This document shows positions 34,306 to 42,578 of a stretch of DNA of 64,000 nt, piece by piece; within the stretch, counting starts at the first letter, position 1; the number at the start of each line of letters is the position of its first letter. Under the pieces are notes generated by a model, which was not told the origin of the DNA, ran no database searches, and worked only from the letters and a program-made list of their open reading frames with translations. Origin of the DNA: Saccharopolyspora ipomoeae (GTDB taxonomy: Bacteria; Actinomycetota; Actinomycetes; Mycobacteriales; Pseudonocardiaceae); NCBI RefSeq assembly GCF_029952525.1, contig NZ_JASAOF010000011.1, positions 1 to 64,000 on the forward strand, given 5' to 3'. Made by a program: the position numbers and the translations under genes.

Positions 34306-35094
34306 ATGAGTGTGGAGGCAGCCCATGACCAGGACGAACACAAGTCCTCGGCCGGCCGCGTGCAGTCGGTCGACCGCGCGGTGGCGCTGCTCAACGCGGT
34401 GGCGGCGAGCTCCCCGGAGGGGAGGCCTGCCGCCGAACTCGCTGCGGACTGCGGGCTCAACCGCGCGACCGCGTGGCGGCTGCTCGCCACGCTGGAACAC
34501 CACGGGCTGATCGAGCGCGACCCGGTCACCAACCGCTACGCGATCGGCTTCGCGATCAGCCGGATGGCGGCCACTGCGGGTGTGGACGTGCTGGTGCGGC
34601 GCGCCCACGACGTTCTGGAGCGCCTGAGCCGGAAGACCGGCGAGACGGCGAACCTCGCCGTCGTGCAGCGGCTCGGGCTGACCTACGTGGACGAAGTGGT
34701 GCCGCCCGTGGTGCTCAGCGCTCGCTGGCTCGGCCGGCAGGTCCCGATCCACGCGACGTCGGCCGGCAAGGCGTTCCTGGCCTGGCTGCCGGAGGACGAG
34801 GTCGAAGCGATGCTCGCCTCCCCGCTGCCGGAGTACACGGCCACCACCCGCACCGACCAGGACGCGCTGCGCTCCGAACTCGCCGAAATCCGGGAGCAGG
34901 GTTACAGCGTCAGCGTCGGCGAGCTGGAATCCCAGGTGTACGGCGTCGCGGCGCCGGTGTTGGACACCAGCCGCCGCCCCTTCGCCATCGTCAGCATCTG
35001 GGGTCCGCGTGACCGCGTGCCGGAGTCCCGCTTCGCCGAACTCGGTGCCCTGGCCCGCGACGCCGCTTCGGAGATCGCTGCCGCGATGGCGTGA
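34306..35094 (+). CDS. IclR-family transcription regulator
   Basis: A 262-residue IclR regulator. The N-terminal winged helix has QSVDRAVALLNAVAA and the recognition segment LAADCGLNRATAWRLLATLEHHGLIERD (about 45-72). The C-terminal effector domain (about 95-260) contains GETANLAVVQRLGLTYVDEV, VPIHATSAGKAFLAWLP and the closing Gly-rich block GVAAPVLDTSRRPFAIVSIWGP. Divergent from the thioesterase/dehydrogenase/ligase/CaiD-like operon across 142 bases with a direct repeat, so it should control that operon. Confidence 0.87.
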   Translation: MSVEAAHDQDEHKSSAGRVQSVDRAVALLNAVAASSPEGRPAAELAADCGLNRATAWRLLATLEHHGLIERDPVTNRYAIGFAISRMAATAGVDVLVRRAHDVLERLSRKTGETANLAVVQRLGLTYVDEVVPPVVLSARWLGRQVPIHATSAGKAFLAWLPEDEVEAMLASPLPEYTATTRTDQDALRSELAEIREQGYSVSVGELESQVYGVAAPVLDTSRRPFAIVSIWGPRDRVPESRFAELGALARDAASEIAAAMA

Positions 35095-35127
35095 AACGCG
35101 GACGCCTCGTGGTGGTCGGTGGGAGGT

Positions 35128-35490
35128 TCACTCCCGCCTGCGGGGCTGGGTGTCCTCGTGGATGTGCTGGGCCTCCTCCCAGTACTCCTCGGCGTGGCGC
35201 ATGGCGGAGGCGAGGACGCCGTTCATGCGTTCGAGGTCTCTGATCGCGCGGTCCAGGGCTTCGTGCGGGTGGTCCCGGAGCGCTTCGCGGTAGAGGCGGT
35301 CGCGATCGACCTGATCGAGCTTGTTGGTCAGCTCCTGGGCCAGGTTGTGCAAGGACCCCAACACCCCGAGCAGTGCTGCGCCGAACGGCGGCCAGTCCAA
35401 GGAGACCAGGTCGGCCGCGGCGCAGTTCCGCATGGCGCTGTCGAGCGATTCCCTGGCCGCGTACATGTCTTCGAGGGGGTGGTCAGCCAT
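35128..35490 (-). CDS. Small all-helical hypothetical protein
   Basis: A 120-residue acidic protein that I do not recognise. It is predicted helical throughout, with heptad-like spacing in LHNLAQELTNKLDQVDRDRLYREAL (about 47-70) and LDRAIRDLERMNGVLASAMRHAEEYWEEAQ (about 79-108), suggesting a coiled coil or helical bundle. No membrane segment and no signal peptide. The ATG is preceded by AGGAAG, and third-position GC bias supports coding. It lies alone, converging with the IclR gene and divergent from the isochorismatase-like gene. Confidence 0.65.
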   Translation of the reverse strand: MADHPLEDMYAARESLDSAMRNCAAADLVSLDWPPFGAALLGVLGSLHNLAQELTNKLDQVDRDRLYREALRDHPHEALDRAIRDLERMNGVLASAMRHAEEYWEEAQHIHEDTQPRRRE

Positions 35491-35686
35491 GACTTCCTGC
35501 CTTCGCCGATCTGGTCGAGCTCGTTGCTACCCGGTGGGCGGCTAACTCAAACTCCCGCGGCCCACTCGCGCGCGGGACGTGCGGATCGGCCGGATCCGGC
35601 GTCTCCTGCAGACCTGGCGCGCGACGCCGATCCTGGAGCAGAGCGGCTCGGCGGGCAGATCGCATCGATTTCAGGAGGTCATCGAC

Positions 35687-36313
35687 ATGGCAGGCGAAAC
35701 CACCAAGCGAGCTGACGACCACTTGCTGACACCCGACAACGCGGTGCTGGTGCTCATCGACTACCAGCCCGAGCAGGTCGGCACCGTCCGTTCGATCGGG
35801 CATGACGAGCTGATGCTCAACATCACCGCCGTGGCGCGGGCCGCGCAGGCCTACGACCTGCCGGTGGTCCTGAGCACCGTCGGTGTCGAGCTCGGCGTCA
35901 ACACGGGCACCATCGCCGAGTTGCGCGATGCGCTGCCCGCGACGAAGGAGATCGACCGAACGACGCTGAACTCCTGGGAGGACGAGGACTTCCGCGCCGC
36001 TGTGGAGGCGACCGGCCGGAAGAAGATCATCATGACCGGTCTGTGGACCGAGGTGTGCGTGGCGTTCCCGACGCTGGACCTGCTCCGCGAGGGCTACGAG
36101 GTGTACCCGGTGGCCGACGCGATCGGCGGCATCAGCAGCACCGCGCACGAGCAGGCCATGGTCCGCATGACCAGCGCGGGAGCCCAGCCGGTCACCGCCA
36201 TCTCCCTGGTCGCCGAGCTGCAGCGCGACTGGGGCAGGCCGGACGCCGACGAGCTCCGGGGCATCATGCGCTGGTACTTCCCGAAGCTCGACGACCTCAG
36301 CGCGAAGGGCTGA
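35687..36313 (+). CDS. Isochorismatase-family cysteine hydrolase (YcaC-like)
   Basis: A 208-residue cysteine hydrolase of the isochorismatase superfamily. The catalytic triad is visible: Asp in VLVLIDYQPEQ near residue 25, Lys in the RKKIIMTG region near 113 and Cys in GLWTEVCVAFP near 123. HE...SAGAQPVT is typical of the YcaC group, whose members act on amides or nicotinamide-like compounds, with the true substrate often unknown. AGGAGG at 35673-35678 sets the start at ATG 35687. A single-gene unit ending in a bidirectional hairpin. Confidence 0.83.
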   Translation: MAGETTKRADDHLLTPDNAVLVLIDYQPEQVGTVRSIGHDELMLNITAVARAAQAYDLPVVLSTVGVELGVNTGTIAELRDALPATKEIDRTTLNSWEDEDFRAAVEATGRKKIIMTGLWTEVCVAFPTLDLLREGYEVYPVADAIGGISSTAHEQAMVRMTSAGAQPVTAISLVAELQRDWGRPDADELRGIMRWYFPKLDDLSAKG

Positions 36314-36316
36314 CGA

Positions 36317-36338
36317 CCGGCCCGCCCTGCCGGGCCGG
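36317..36338. terminator. Bidirectional hairpin terminator
   Basis: CCGGCCCG (36317-36324) pairs with CGGGCCGG (36331-36338), an 8-bp perfect stem with a 6-base loop. It fills the 27 bases between two converging genes, so it probably serves both. Confidence 0.5.
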
Positions 36339-36340
36339 GT

Positions 36341-36781
36341 TCACGGGCGGTGCGGCACCGCCCTCAGGAGCGTGACCCGCACGGTTCCGCCGGGCACGTC
36401 GTAGGTCCGCTCCTCGCCCTGCCGGGCCCCGGTCAGCGCGGCTCCTAGGGGAGACTCGGGGGAGTAGACGGCGAGCCCGTCGGCGTCGGCTCCGTCGCGC
36501 GTGCCGAGCAAGAAGGTCTCGGTCTCGCCGTCGTCGAACCGGACGGTCAGCAGCATCCCGGGTTCGGCGACCCCGTCGTCCGGTGGCGGCTCGCCGACCA
36601 CGGCGTTGCTGAGCAGGTCCCTGATCTCGCGGATGCGGGCACGTCGGTGCCCCTCGTCCACCAGCGGGTCGGACTCGGTGTCGATCTCGGCAGCAGAACG
36701 GCGGTTGAGCAGCTCGGCGAGCTCCGCCCGCAGCCGGTCGTGGACCTGCTGCGTCATCCAACGGCCTTGAGTGGTGGTCAT
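36341..36781 (-). CDS. GreA/GreB-like C-terminal domain protein
   Basis: A 146-residue protein with the GreA/GreB layout: a helical N-terminal hairpin (about 8-72, QQVHDRLRAELAELLNRRSAAE... RRARIREIRDLLSNAVV) and a C-terminal FKBP-like domain (about 78-146; GMLLTVRFDDGETETFLLG, YSPESPLGAALTGARQGEERTYDVPGG). The SPxSPLGxAL and GxxxxYxxPxG pattern is the Gre C-terminal signature. It is slightly shorter than GreA (158), like mycobacterial Rv3788. It should bind in the RNA polymerase secondary channel. The coil tip lacks an obvious acidic pair, so cleavage stimulation is uncertain. AGAGGAAG precedes the ATG. Confidence 0.8.
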   Translation of the reverse strand: MTTTQGRWMTQQVHDRLRAELAELLNRRSAAEIDTESDPLVDEGHRRARIREIRDLLSNAVVGEPPPDDGVAEPGMLLTVRFDDGETETFLLGTRDGADADGLAVYSPESPLGAALTGARQGEERTYDVPGGTVRVTLLRAVPHRP

Positions 36782-37268
36782 GGGCTTCCTCTTGTCGATA
36801 GATCGGGCTCGGTCACCGGGGCAGCGGGTGGGGCGGGTGCAGTGCGTTGTCCGCGTTCGGCACGACGGTGCCCGGATTTCTCGTCCGAGGTTCGGGTCGG
36901 GCTGGAAAGCGCGGACTCTCGCGAAGCGGCACCTGGACGTCCGGCCCGTTCGCTGGGCGGGGCACCGCTGGAGGTGAAGTTCAGCTCGCGCGCTCTCGCC
37001 GCCGGGGACGCACCGGTCTGAGCCAGGTTCCGCGGTGGTCCGGGGGCGGGGCGAGCACCGTCGGAGCACGGCCGGTGTCTGCGATGCCAACGCCCATGAC
37101 CAGCCCTCCCGTGAAGTGACCTCACCGTTCAACGCCGATCGTGGCAGAACCCGACGCGGACGGCGCTGTGGAAAACGAACAATTCAACACCTCACACGTG
37201 TGCGAATCCTCCACCACCCGCTGCCGCAACGTTGCTGCTTGACCGTGACGGACGACCGAGACACGTGA
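36782..37268. other. 487-base intergenic gap
   Basis: No gene with convincing start, ribosome site and family match on either strand; the open frames here lack homology and clear coding bias. The part next to 36781 is the promoter/leader of the Gre-like gene. AT-richer sequence at about 37165-37185 (AAAACGAACAATTCAACACC) could be a promoter. No repeats or RNA genes seen. Confidence 0.4.
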
Positions 37269-38570
37269 TCACGGCATTGATCGCAGGGGTGTCGGGACCA
37301 CCGGTGGTGGGTCCCATTTCGTGGTCGTCGGTCGGTAGAGCCTGAGCATCAGCCGGAACGGGCCTGCCGGCACCGGGAGCCAGTTCGCTGTCGCCTCCGG
37401 TCGCGCGGTGCTGATCTTGATTGTCAGCGACCCGTCCCTGCCGTAGGCCAGCCCGGGAGTGCGGTCGCCGATGGCATATCGGCCGATCTCGTTGTCCACC
37501 AGCAGGCCCTTCGCGTGGTAGGCGGTCAGGGACCAGAACGCGTCGACCGGGGGCAGCGATCCGGTTTCGAACGTCAGCCGGTAGTCCGATGCGCCGCCGT
37601 CGAGGAGATCTCCGTTGGAGTCGACTTCGCAGACCGGGTACAGCGCTTCGGAGGCGGGGTTGATGAAGATCTGCGAGTGGGCTACGGCGGCCCGCAGCAG
37701 GTGGTCGGTGCCGAAGTCGGTTCCGGTGTCGTTGATCGCCCAGCCGTTGGCTGGTCGGCCGAGTCGGCGCACGTGGTCGGCGATGTCCTGGAGCCCGCGT
37801 CGCAGACCGTCGGCGACCTCCAGCGGAGAGGAGTTGTCCAGCACTCGGGTCAGCGCCCGTCGGAGGGGGACGTCGACTACTGCAGGTGCGGCGTCGACCA
37901 GGACCTGCTGGAGCGCCCGCGTGAAGGCGTCGGGATCGGTGGTCTCGTCCTCGCGGGACAGGCGGGCGAGTTCCAGGTCGTCGGCGGCATTCGGGTGAAC
38001 GTCGTCGACGGGCAGACGTTGCAGCTCGATGGAGTCCTGCAGCCGATGAACGGTGGCGAGATCGTCGCCCGATTCCTCCGGCTCGACCAAGATCCGCCCG
38101 ACGACCATGGCATAGCGCCACGGGGTGTGCAGTCGAACTTCGTCGTCGGTGACCTCGCACCGGGCCGGTCCGCGCGTGATCGAGACCGCGGGCAGCCGTT
38201 GGCCCTGTGCCGGTGCGCTGATCGTGATCGGGGTGCTGGTGTCAGGTAGGGCGACCTGGAAGCTCGCGTATCGGGTGCCGAAGTCCGGGAACCGCAAGGT
38301 GAAGCTGTTGTGCTGGACGTCCAGCCAGGCGACGGAGTAGAGGGTGTCGACGTTGGGGGCGACACCGACGGTCAGCGTCGGATCGGAGAGCCGACGCTGA
38401 TGTCCGAGGGTGTTCAGCGGGGCACCCGCGGAGTTGAGCGGTCGTGCCGCGGTCGGGTCCAGCGGCTGGGTGAAGTTGAGACGTACCCGCTGGGCGAAGA
38501 CGAGCGGGTAGGCCCACACCTGGACCGCCCGCGCGTCCTCGTCGAGGCCGGTCGTTCGATCGTCGGACAC
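37269..38570 (-). CDS. DUF1254/DUF1214 family protein
   Basis: A 433-residue protein of the DUF1254-DUF1214 family. The N-terminal DUF1254 part (about 10-150) has VWAYPLVFAQRVRLN and the hallmark VAPNVDTLYSVAWLDVQ, followed by LRFPDFGTRYASFQV. The C-terminal DUF1214 part (about 310-425) has DAFWSLTAYHAKGLLVDN, IGRYAIGDRTPGL and NWLPVPAGPFRLMLRLYRP. No signal peptide, unlike many members. The function of the family is unknown. GTG 38570 has GGGAGG. Divergent from a second, clearly different member, with a 13-bp palindrome between them. Confidence 0.83.
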   Translation of the reverse strand: MSDDRTTGLDEDARAVQVWAYPLVFAQRVRLNFTQPLDPTAARPLNSAGAPLNTLGHQRRLSDPTLTVGVAPNVDTLYSVAWLDVQHNSFTLRFPDFGTRYASFQVALPDTSTPITISAPAQGQRLPAVSITRGPARCEVTDDEVRLHTPWRYAMVVGRILVEPEESGDDLATVHRLQDSIELQRLPVDDVHPNAADDLELARLSREDETTDPDAFTRALQQVLVDAAPAVVDVPLRRALTRVLDNSSPLEVADGLRRGLQDIADHVRRLGRPANGWAINDTGTDFGTDHLLRAAVAHSQIFINPASEALYPVCEVDSNGDLLDGGASDYRLTFETGSLPPVDAFWSLTAYHAKGLLVDNEIGRYAIGDRTPGLAYGRDGSLTIKISTARPEATANWLPVPAGPFRLMLRLYRPTTTKWDPPPVVPTPLRSMP

Positions 38571-38588
38571 ATCGCCTCCCTACTGATC

Positions 38589-38601
38589 TGAACTCGGTTC
38601 A
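38589..38601 (+). promoter_or_regulatory. 13-bp palindrome between DUF1254 genes
   Basis: TGAACTCGGTTCA: perfect arms TGAAC/GTTCA. It lies 19 bases before one DUF1254 start and about 76 before the other. The same TGAAC-N3-GTTCA form recurs at 43655-43667. The half-site TGAACT is shared with the 18-bp TetR-type palindromes further on, but the spacing is different. Confidence 0.5.
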
Positions 38602-38676
38602 ATTACGATAGTCGAATCGCGTCCTCGATCCCACTGGGTGCGGGAGCGATACCGAGAACATGACGCGCACGCGAGG

Positions 38677-40041
38677 ATGGGTGGGGACATGGGACCGCTC
38701 GGCTATGACACCAACGATCTGCCCCAGTTCGGGAGATCGGCGAGTGACGACATCCTCCCGGCCGAGGAGTGGAGCCGCTCGTCCTGGGTTGAGTCGCTGG
38801 GCGTGCAAGCCGCGATCTACGCCACGCCCGCAGTGCTGCAGTACGCGCAGATGTCGGAGCAGGTGCTGCGGCCCGGTGCGCCGGGTCGGATGGCCTCGTT
38901 CATGCACGAGCGGGTCCCGGCCGGCCCGGATTTCCACGCGTTTCGAGCGCCCAATGTGGACACCCTCTACTCCAACGCGTGGGTGCGCGTGGGCGAGGAG
39001 CCGGTCGAGCTCCGGCTCCCGGATTTCGGGGAACGCTACTTCACCGTCCAGGTCGTCGACGCCTACAGCAACTCCATCAACATCAGCGCCCGGACCTTCG
39101 GCGCGGCTGCGGCCCGCTACTGGTTGGTCCCGCCCGACTGGTCGGGAGAAGTGCCCGATGACGTCACTGTCGTGCGGGTCGCGACCGCCATCATCTGGTT
39201 GTTGCTCCGAATCCAGGTGCTGGACGGCGACCTCGGCGTGGTCCACGAGCTGCAGGACCACGTCACCGTGGCTGGTGGCGCGCCCGGTGGCGACCTCGGC
39301 CCCGTGATGGGCGCCGCAGAGGTGGAGGACGACTGGCGCGCCTTCTACCGCGCGTTCGACGCGGTGCTGCGCCTCAACGCGTTCCCCTGTGACGAGTGGG
39401 CCCACGTGCGGCAGTTCCGGGGCCTGGGGTTGCTCGGGCCGAGTCCCTGGGATCCGGCCGCGCTCGACGCGGCAACGGCGGGCGCGTTGGAGCGCTCCTT
39501 CGCCACCGCGCAGGCACTGCTGCGCTCCTCGCGCCCTCAGCTGGGCGTTGCGACCGGAACCGGGTGGACGCGCGTGCTCGACAAGGGGGCGCACGGGCAC
39601 AACTTCCTTGCTCGGGCGGTGATGAATCACGTAGGCCTCGGCGCCAACGTCGCGGAGGAGAACACGTCGTTCAACACGCACGTGGACTCCGCCGGGCGGA
39701 GGCTGGCCGGGCGCGATGGTCCGTACTTTCTCGAATTCGCCGTGCAGCCACCGCAAACGGCGTTCTGGAGCGTGACCCTCTACCACGCCGAGACGGGTCG
39801 GCTCTACGCCAACCCCGCGCACCGCCACTCCCTGGGCAGCGCAGCGCTCGCCGGTAATGGGGGATCGGCGCGACTGGTTCTCAGCCACGCCGATCCGGGT
39901 GCCGCGAACTGGCTTCCGTGCCCGGAGAGCGAGTTCTACCTGATCCTGCGCATCTACTCGCCCGGCCGGGAGGTCATCGCGGGATCCTGGCTGCCCGCTC
40001 CGGTGCGTCGAGAGGCGGGCGCGGGCGACGACGGACTATGA
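38677..40041 (+). CDS. DUF1254/DUF1214 family protein
   Basis: About 454 residues, second DUF1254-DUF1214 member. DUF1254 hallmark: FRAPNVDTLYSNAWVRVGEEPVEL (about residues 89-112), then LPDFGERYFTVQVVDAYSNSINI. DUF1214: TAFWSVTLYHAETGRLYANP (about 366-385) and NWLPCPESEFYLILRIYSPG. The start is uncertain: GTG 38638, ATG 38677 and ATG 38689 are in frame; none has an ideal ribosome site and I chose 38677. No signal peptide. It is only distantly similar to its divergent partner, so they are not a recent duplication. Function unknown; placement at the edge of the catabolic island suggests a linked role. Confidence 0.78.
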   Translation: MGGDMGPLGYDTNDLPQFGRSASDDILPAEEWSRSSWVESLGVQAAIYATPAVLQYAQMSEQVLRPGAPGRMASFMHERVPAGPDFHAFRAPNVDTLYSNAWVRVGEEPVELRLPDFGERYFTVQVVDAYSNSINISARTFGAAAARYWLVPPDWSGEVPDDVTVVRVATAIIWLLLRIQVLDGDLGVVHELQDHVTVAGGAPGGDLGPVMGAAEVEDDWRAFYRAFDAVLRLNAFPCDEWAHVRQFRGLGLLGPSPWDPAALDAATAGALERSFATAQALLRSSRPQLGVATGTGWTRVLDKGAHGHNFLARAVMNHVGLGANVAEENTSFNTHVDSAGRRLAGRDGPYFLEFAVQPPQTAFWSVTLYHAETGRLYANPAHRHSLGSAALAGNGGSARLVLSHADPGAANWLPCPESEFYLILRIYSPGREVIAGSWLPAPVRREAGAGDDGL

Positions 40042-41376
40042 CCGAACCGGCGGGGAGTCCGGCTCGTCGGCAGCCGGGCTCCCCTCCCGGGCCATGTCGT
40101 CGCGCGAGGTTTCGTGCATCGTCGCGACGACGACCAGGCCCACCAGCGCGGCGAACACCGCGTAGAACGCCGGAGAGAGCGTGAGCCCGGTGACCTTGAC
40201 CAGTCCGGTCGCGATCAGTGACACGAGTCCGGTCCCGATGACGCCGCCCACGTTGAAGCCGAGCGAGATCCCGGTGTAGCGCACCCTGGTCGGGAACAGC
40301 TCGCTGTACTGCGTGTAAACCACGCCCTGCTGGATGCTGAACGGGATGTTGAGGACCAGCGCGGCGACGATGGCCAGGACGAGCGAACCTTGCTGCATCA
40401 CCCAGAAGCACGGGACCGCGAGCAGGACGAACCCCAGCATCGCGCTGGCGAGGACGCGGCGGCGACCGAGACGGTCGCTCAGGGCACCGGCCCAGGGGAT
40501 GACGGCCAGTGGCATGAGCACGATCAGCACGATCAGCCAGAGCGACCCCGTCAGCGGGTAGCGCAGCACCGCCGAGAGGTGGACGAGCAGGTAGACCGAA
40601 GCGAGCCCGCCGGTGGTCATGGTCGAGTAGGCGATGCCGATGACTCGGAGGACTGAGGCCTTGTGAGTCCGAAGCACCTCCGTGACAGGCGCTTTGGGCG
40701 GCGTCGAGTTCTTCGCCATCTGCACGAACAGCGGGGAGTCTTCGACTCGCATGCGGTAGACGACCGCCCCGACCAGCAGGGGAGCGGCGATGAGGAACGG
40801 GACCCGCCAGCCCCAGCTGCTCATCTGTTGCGCGGACGTGAGTGCGCTCAGGATCGCGACGGTCCCCGCGGCGCTGGCGATGCCGAGTGAGATTCCGATC
40901 GAGGTCGCGGAACCGAACAGGCCGCGCCTCCGTGAGGGTGCCGACTCGGTGGACAGCGAAGCGGCCCCGCCGATTTCGCCCCCCGCGGCGAGTCCCTGAA
41001 CGATGCGGAGGAGGGTCAGGAGGATGGGTGCCCCGATGCCGATCGAGGCGTAGGTCGGGAGGATTCCGGTCAGGATCGTGGCGGCTCCCATCACCGCGAC
41101 GGTGGCCATGAGCACGGCTTTCCGGCCGCGCCGGTCACCGATGCGGCCGAAGATCAACCCGCCGAGGGGTCTGGCCAGGGAGCCGGTGGCGACCACCCCC
41201 AACGTCCCAAGCAGTCCGACGAGGCTGTCGCCCGCAGGAAAGAACAGCGGTGCCAGGACGACGGCGAGGTAGCCGTAGATGGCGAAGTCGTAGTACTCGA
41301 TGGCGGTTCCGGCTGATGCTGCCACGCTGGCGCGGCGGGCCAGGCGTTCGCGATCACGCATTGCTTGTGTCGACAT
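40036..41376 (-). CDS. MHS-family MFS transporter
   Basis: A 446-residue metabolite:H+ symporter (MFS, MHS family; ProP/ShiA/KgtP type) with 12 membrane segments. The family hallmark AGTAIEYYDFAIYGYLAVVLAPLFF is at about 20-44, GRIGDRRGRKAVL is the MFS loop 2-3 motif and RIVQGLAAGGEIGGAASL the segment 4 motif. ATG 41376 has AAAGGAG. It is strongly similar to the transporter at 52650, a paralogue in the same island. An 18-bp TetR-type palindrome lies 68 bases upstream. It probably imports the acidic substrate of the island. It converges with the DUF1254 gene with a 6-base overlap. Confidence 0.86.
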   Translation of the reverse strand: MSTQAMRDRERLARRASVAASAGTAIEYYDFAIYGYLAVVLAPLFFPAGDSLVGLLGTLGVVATGSLARPLGGLIFGRIGDRRGRKAVLMATVAVMGAATILTGILPTYASIGIGAPILLTLLRIVQGLAAGGEIGGAASLSTESAPSRRRGLFGSATSIGISLGIASAAGTVAILSALTSAQQMSSWGWRVPFLIAAPLLVGAVVYRMRVEDSPLFVQMAKNSTPPKAPVTEVLRTHKASVLRVIGIAYSTMTTGGLASVYLLVHLSAVLRYPLTGSLWLIVLIVLMPLAVIPWAGALSDRLGRRRVLASAMLGFVLLAVPCFWVMQQGSLVLAIVAALVLNIPFSIQQGVVYTQYSELFPTRVRYTGISLGFNVGGVIGTGLVSLIATGLVKVTGLTLSPAFYAVFAALVGLVVVATMHETSRDDMAREGSPAADEPDSPPVRS

Positions 41377-41443
41377 CGGCGCTCCTTTGCGCTCGGCAAC
41401 GACCGTCGCAGTCGTTCGGCCGGCAGTGCCGACACCGTAGACA

Positions 41444-41461
41444 TGAATTGACATCAGTTCA
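41444..41461 (+). promoter_or_regulatory. TetR-type 18-bp operator, site 1
   Basis: TGAATTGACATCAGTTCA fits TGAACTGA-NN-TCAGTTCA with one mismatch in the palindrome. It lies 68 bases upstream of the MHS transporter start. See also 43816, 55256, 56254, 59810 and 59866. Confidence 0.7.
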
Positions 41462-41531
41462 ACAGCTTCGCGCTGAGAAGGGCGACGCTGAAAGCCGAAG
41501 GGAGCGTTCGGATGTGAACGCCCGCGTGTTC

Positions 41532-42554
41532 TCAGAGCCGGACGAGGGTCTTGCCTGTTGTGCGACCGGCCAGCATGTCGGCCAATGCGGTGGGTGCGGA
41601 CTCGAGACCTTCGTAGATGCTCTCCCGGTGGACGAGGCGCCCCTCGGCCAGCCAGCATCCGAGCCGTTGCTGCATCTCATCGAGCAGCGGAACGTGCGCG
41701 CTGCCGCGGAATCCGCGCAGGGTGAGGTTCTTCGAAGTGGCGAGGAACAGGTTGCGCGGTCCCGCCGCCGCTCCCTCGTACTCGGAGATCGACCCGCACA
41801 GCGCGATCCGGCCGTTGTCGTTCAACGCGTGGAGCGCGGCTTCGAGGTGAGTGCCGCCGACGGAGTCGAAGCAGAGCCCCAGCCCCTCGGGTGCGGCCTG
41901 CTGCAGTGACTCCGACAACGGACGCGAACGCCAGTTGAAGGCCGCATCCACGCCGACCTCGTCGAGCAGCCAGGCCACCTTCTCGTCGCTTCCGGCGCTG
42001 GCCACGACCCGCAGTCCGCTGAGCTTCGCGATCTGGCACACCAGGTTGCCGACGGCGCCGGCGCCGGCCGACACCCAGATCGTGCCGGTGTCGTCCAACG
42101 CGTCGATCACGTGCAGGCCGGCGTAGGCGGTCAGGCCCATCGCCCCGAGCGGGCCCAAGTACGCATGGGCCGGAACGGCGTCGACGTCGAGACGGCGCAG
42201 GCTCGCGATGCCGTTCATCGCGACCTCCCCGGAATCGACCACCGCATGGCTGCGCCAGCCGTAGGAGTGCCACACCGTGCTGCCGACGGGGAAGCCGTCG
42301 GCCTGCGACTCCTCGACGACCCCGACGGCGAAGACGCCGTCCATCGCCGACCCGGGCGGGAAGGCGGGGAAGTAGCCCTGCGGCGCATCGGCGCGCAGGC
42401 GCAGCCGCAGCCCGGGATCCACCGATGTCCAGGTGTTGCGCACCAGCACCTGCCCCGGCCCGGGGTCGGGCAATTCGACGGTCGTGAGCTCGAAGTGGCG
42501 TCGGCCGACCTCGCCGGCCGGCAGTTCGCGCACCTGCACTTGGACGCTTTCCAT
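41532..42554 (-). CDS. MDR/PTGR-like NADP-dependent oxidoreductase
   Basis: A 340-residue zinc-free medium-chain reductase of the leukotriene-B4 dehydrogenase/curcumin-reductase type. It begins with the GroES-like domain (VDPGLRLRLRAD; MDGVFAVGVVEESQADGFPVGSTVWHSYGW), then the nucleotide-binding domain with SAGAGAVGNLVCQIAKLSGLRVVASAGS (about 160-188). LGPLGAMGLTAYAGL is typical of the group. The zinc-binding Cys/His set is absent. These enzymes reduce the C=C double bond of alpha,beta-unsaturated ketones. It is in an operon with the Zn-dependent alcohol dehydrogenase upstream (gap 24 bases). AGGAGA precedes the ATG. Confidence 0.85.
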   Translation of the reverse strand: MESVQVQVRELPAGEVGRRHFELTTVELPDPGPGQVLVRNTWTSVDPGLRLRLRADAPQGYFPAFPPGSAMDGVFAVGVVEESQADGFPVGSTVWHSYGWRSHAVVDSGEVAMNGIASLRRLDVDAVPAHAYLGPLGAMGLTAYAGLHVIDALDDTGTIWVSAGAGAVGNLVCQIAKLSGLRVVASAGSDEKVAWLLDEVGVDAAFNWRSRPLSESLQQAAPEGLGLCFDSVGGTHLEAALHALNDNGRIALCGSISEYEGAAAGPRNLFLATSKNLTLRGFRGSAHVPLLDEMQQRLGCWLAEGRLVHRESIYEGLESAPTALADMLAGRTTGKTLVRL

Positions 42555-42578
42555 GAGGTCTCCTGGAGGTCGTGGGTT

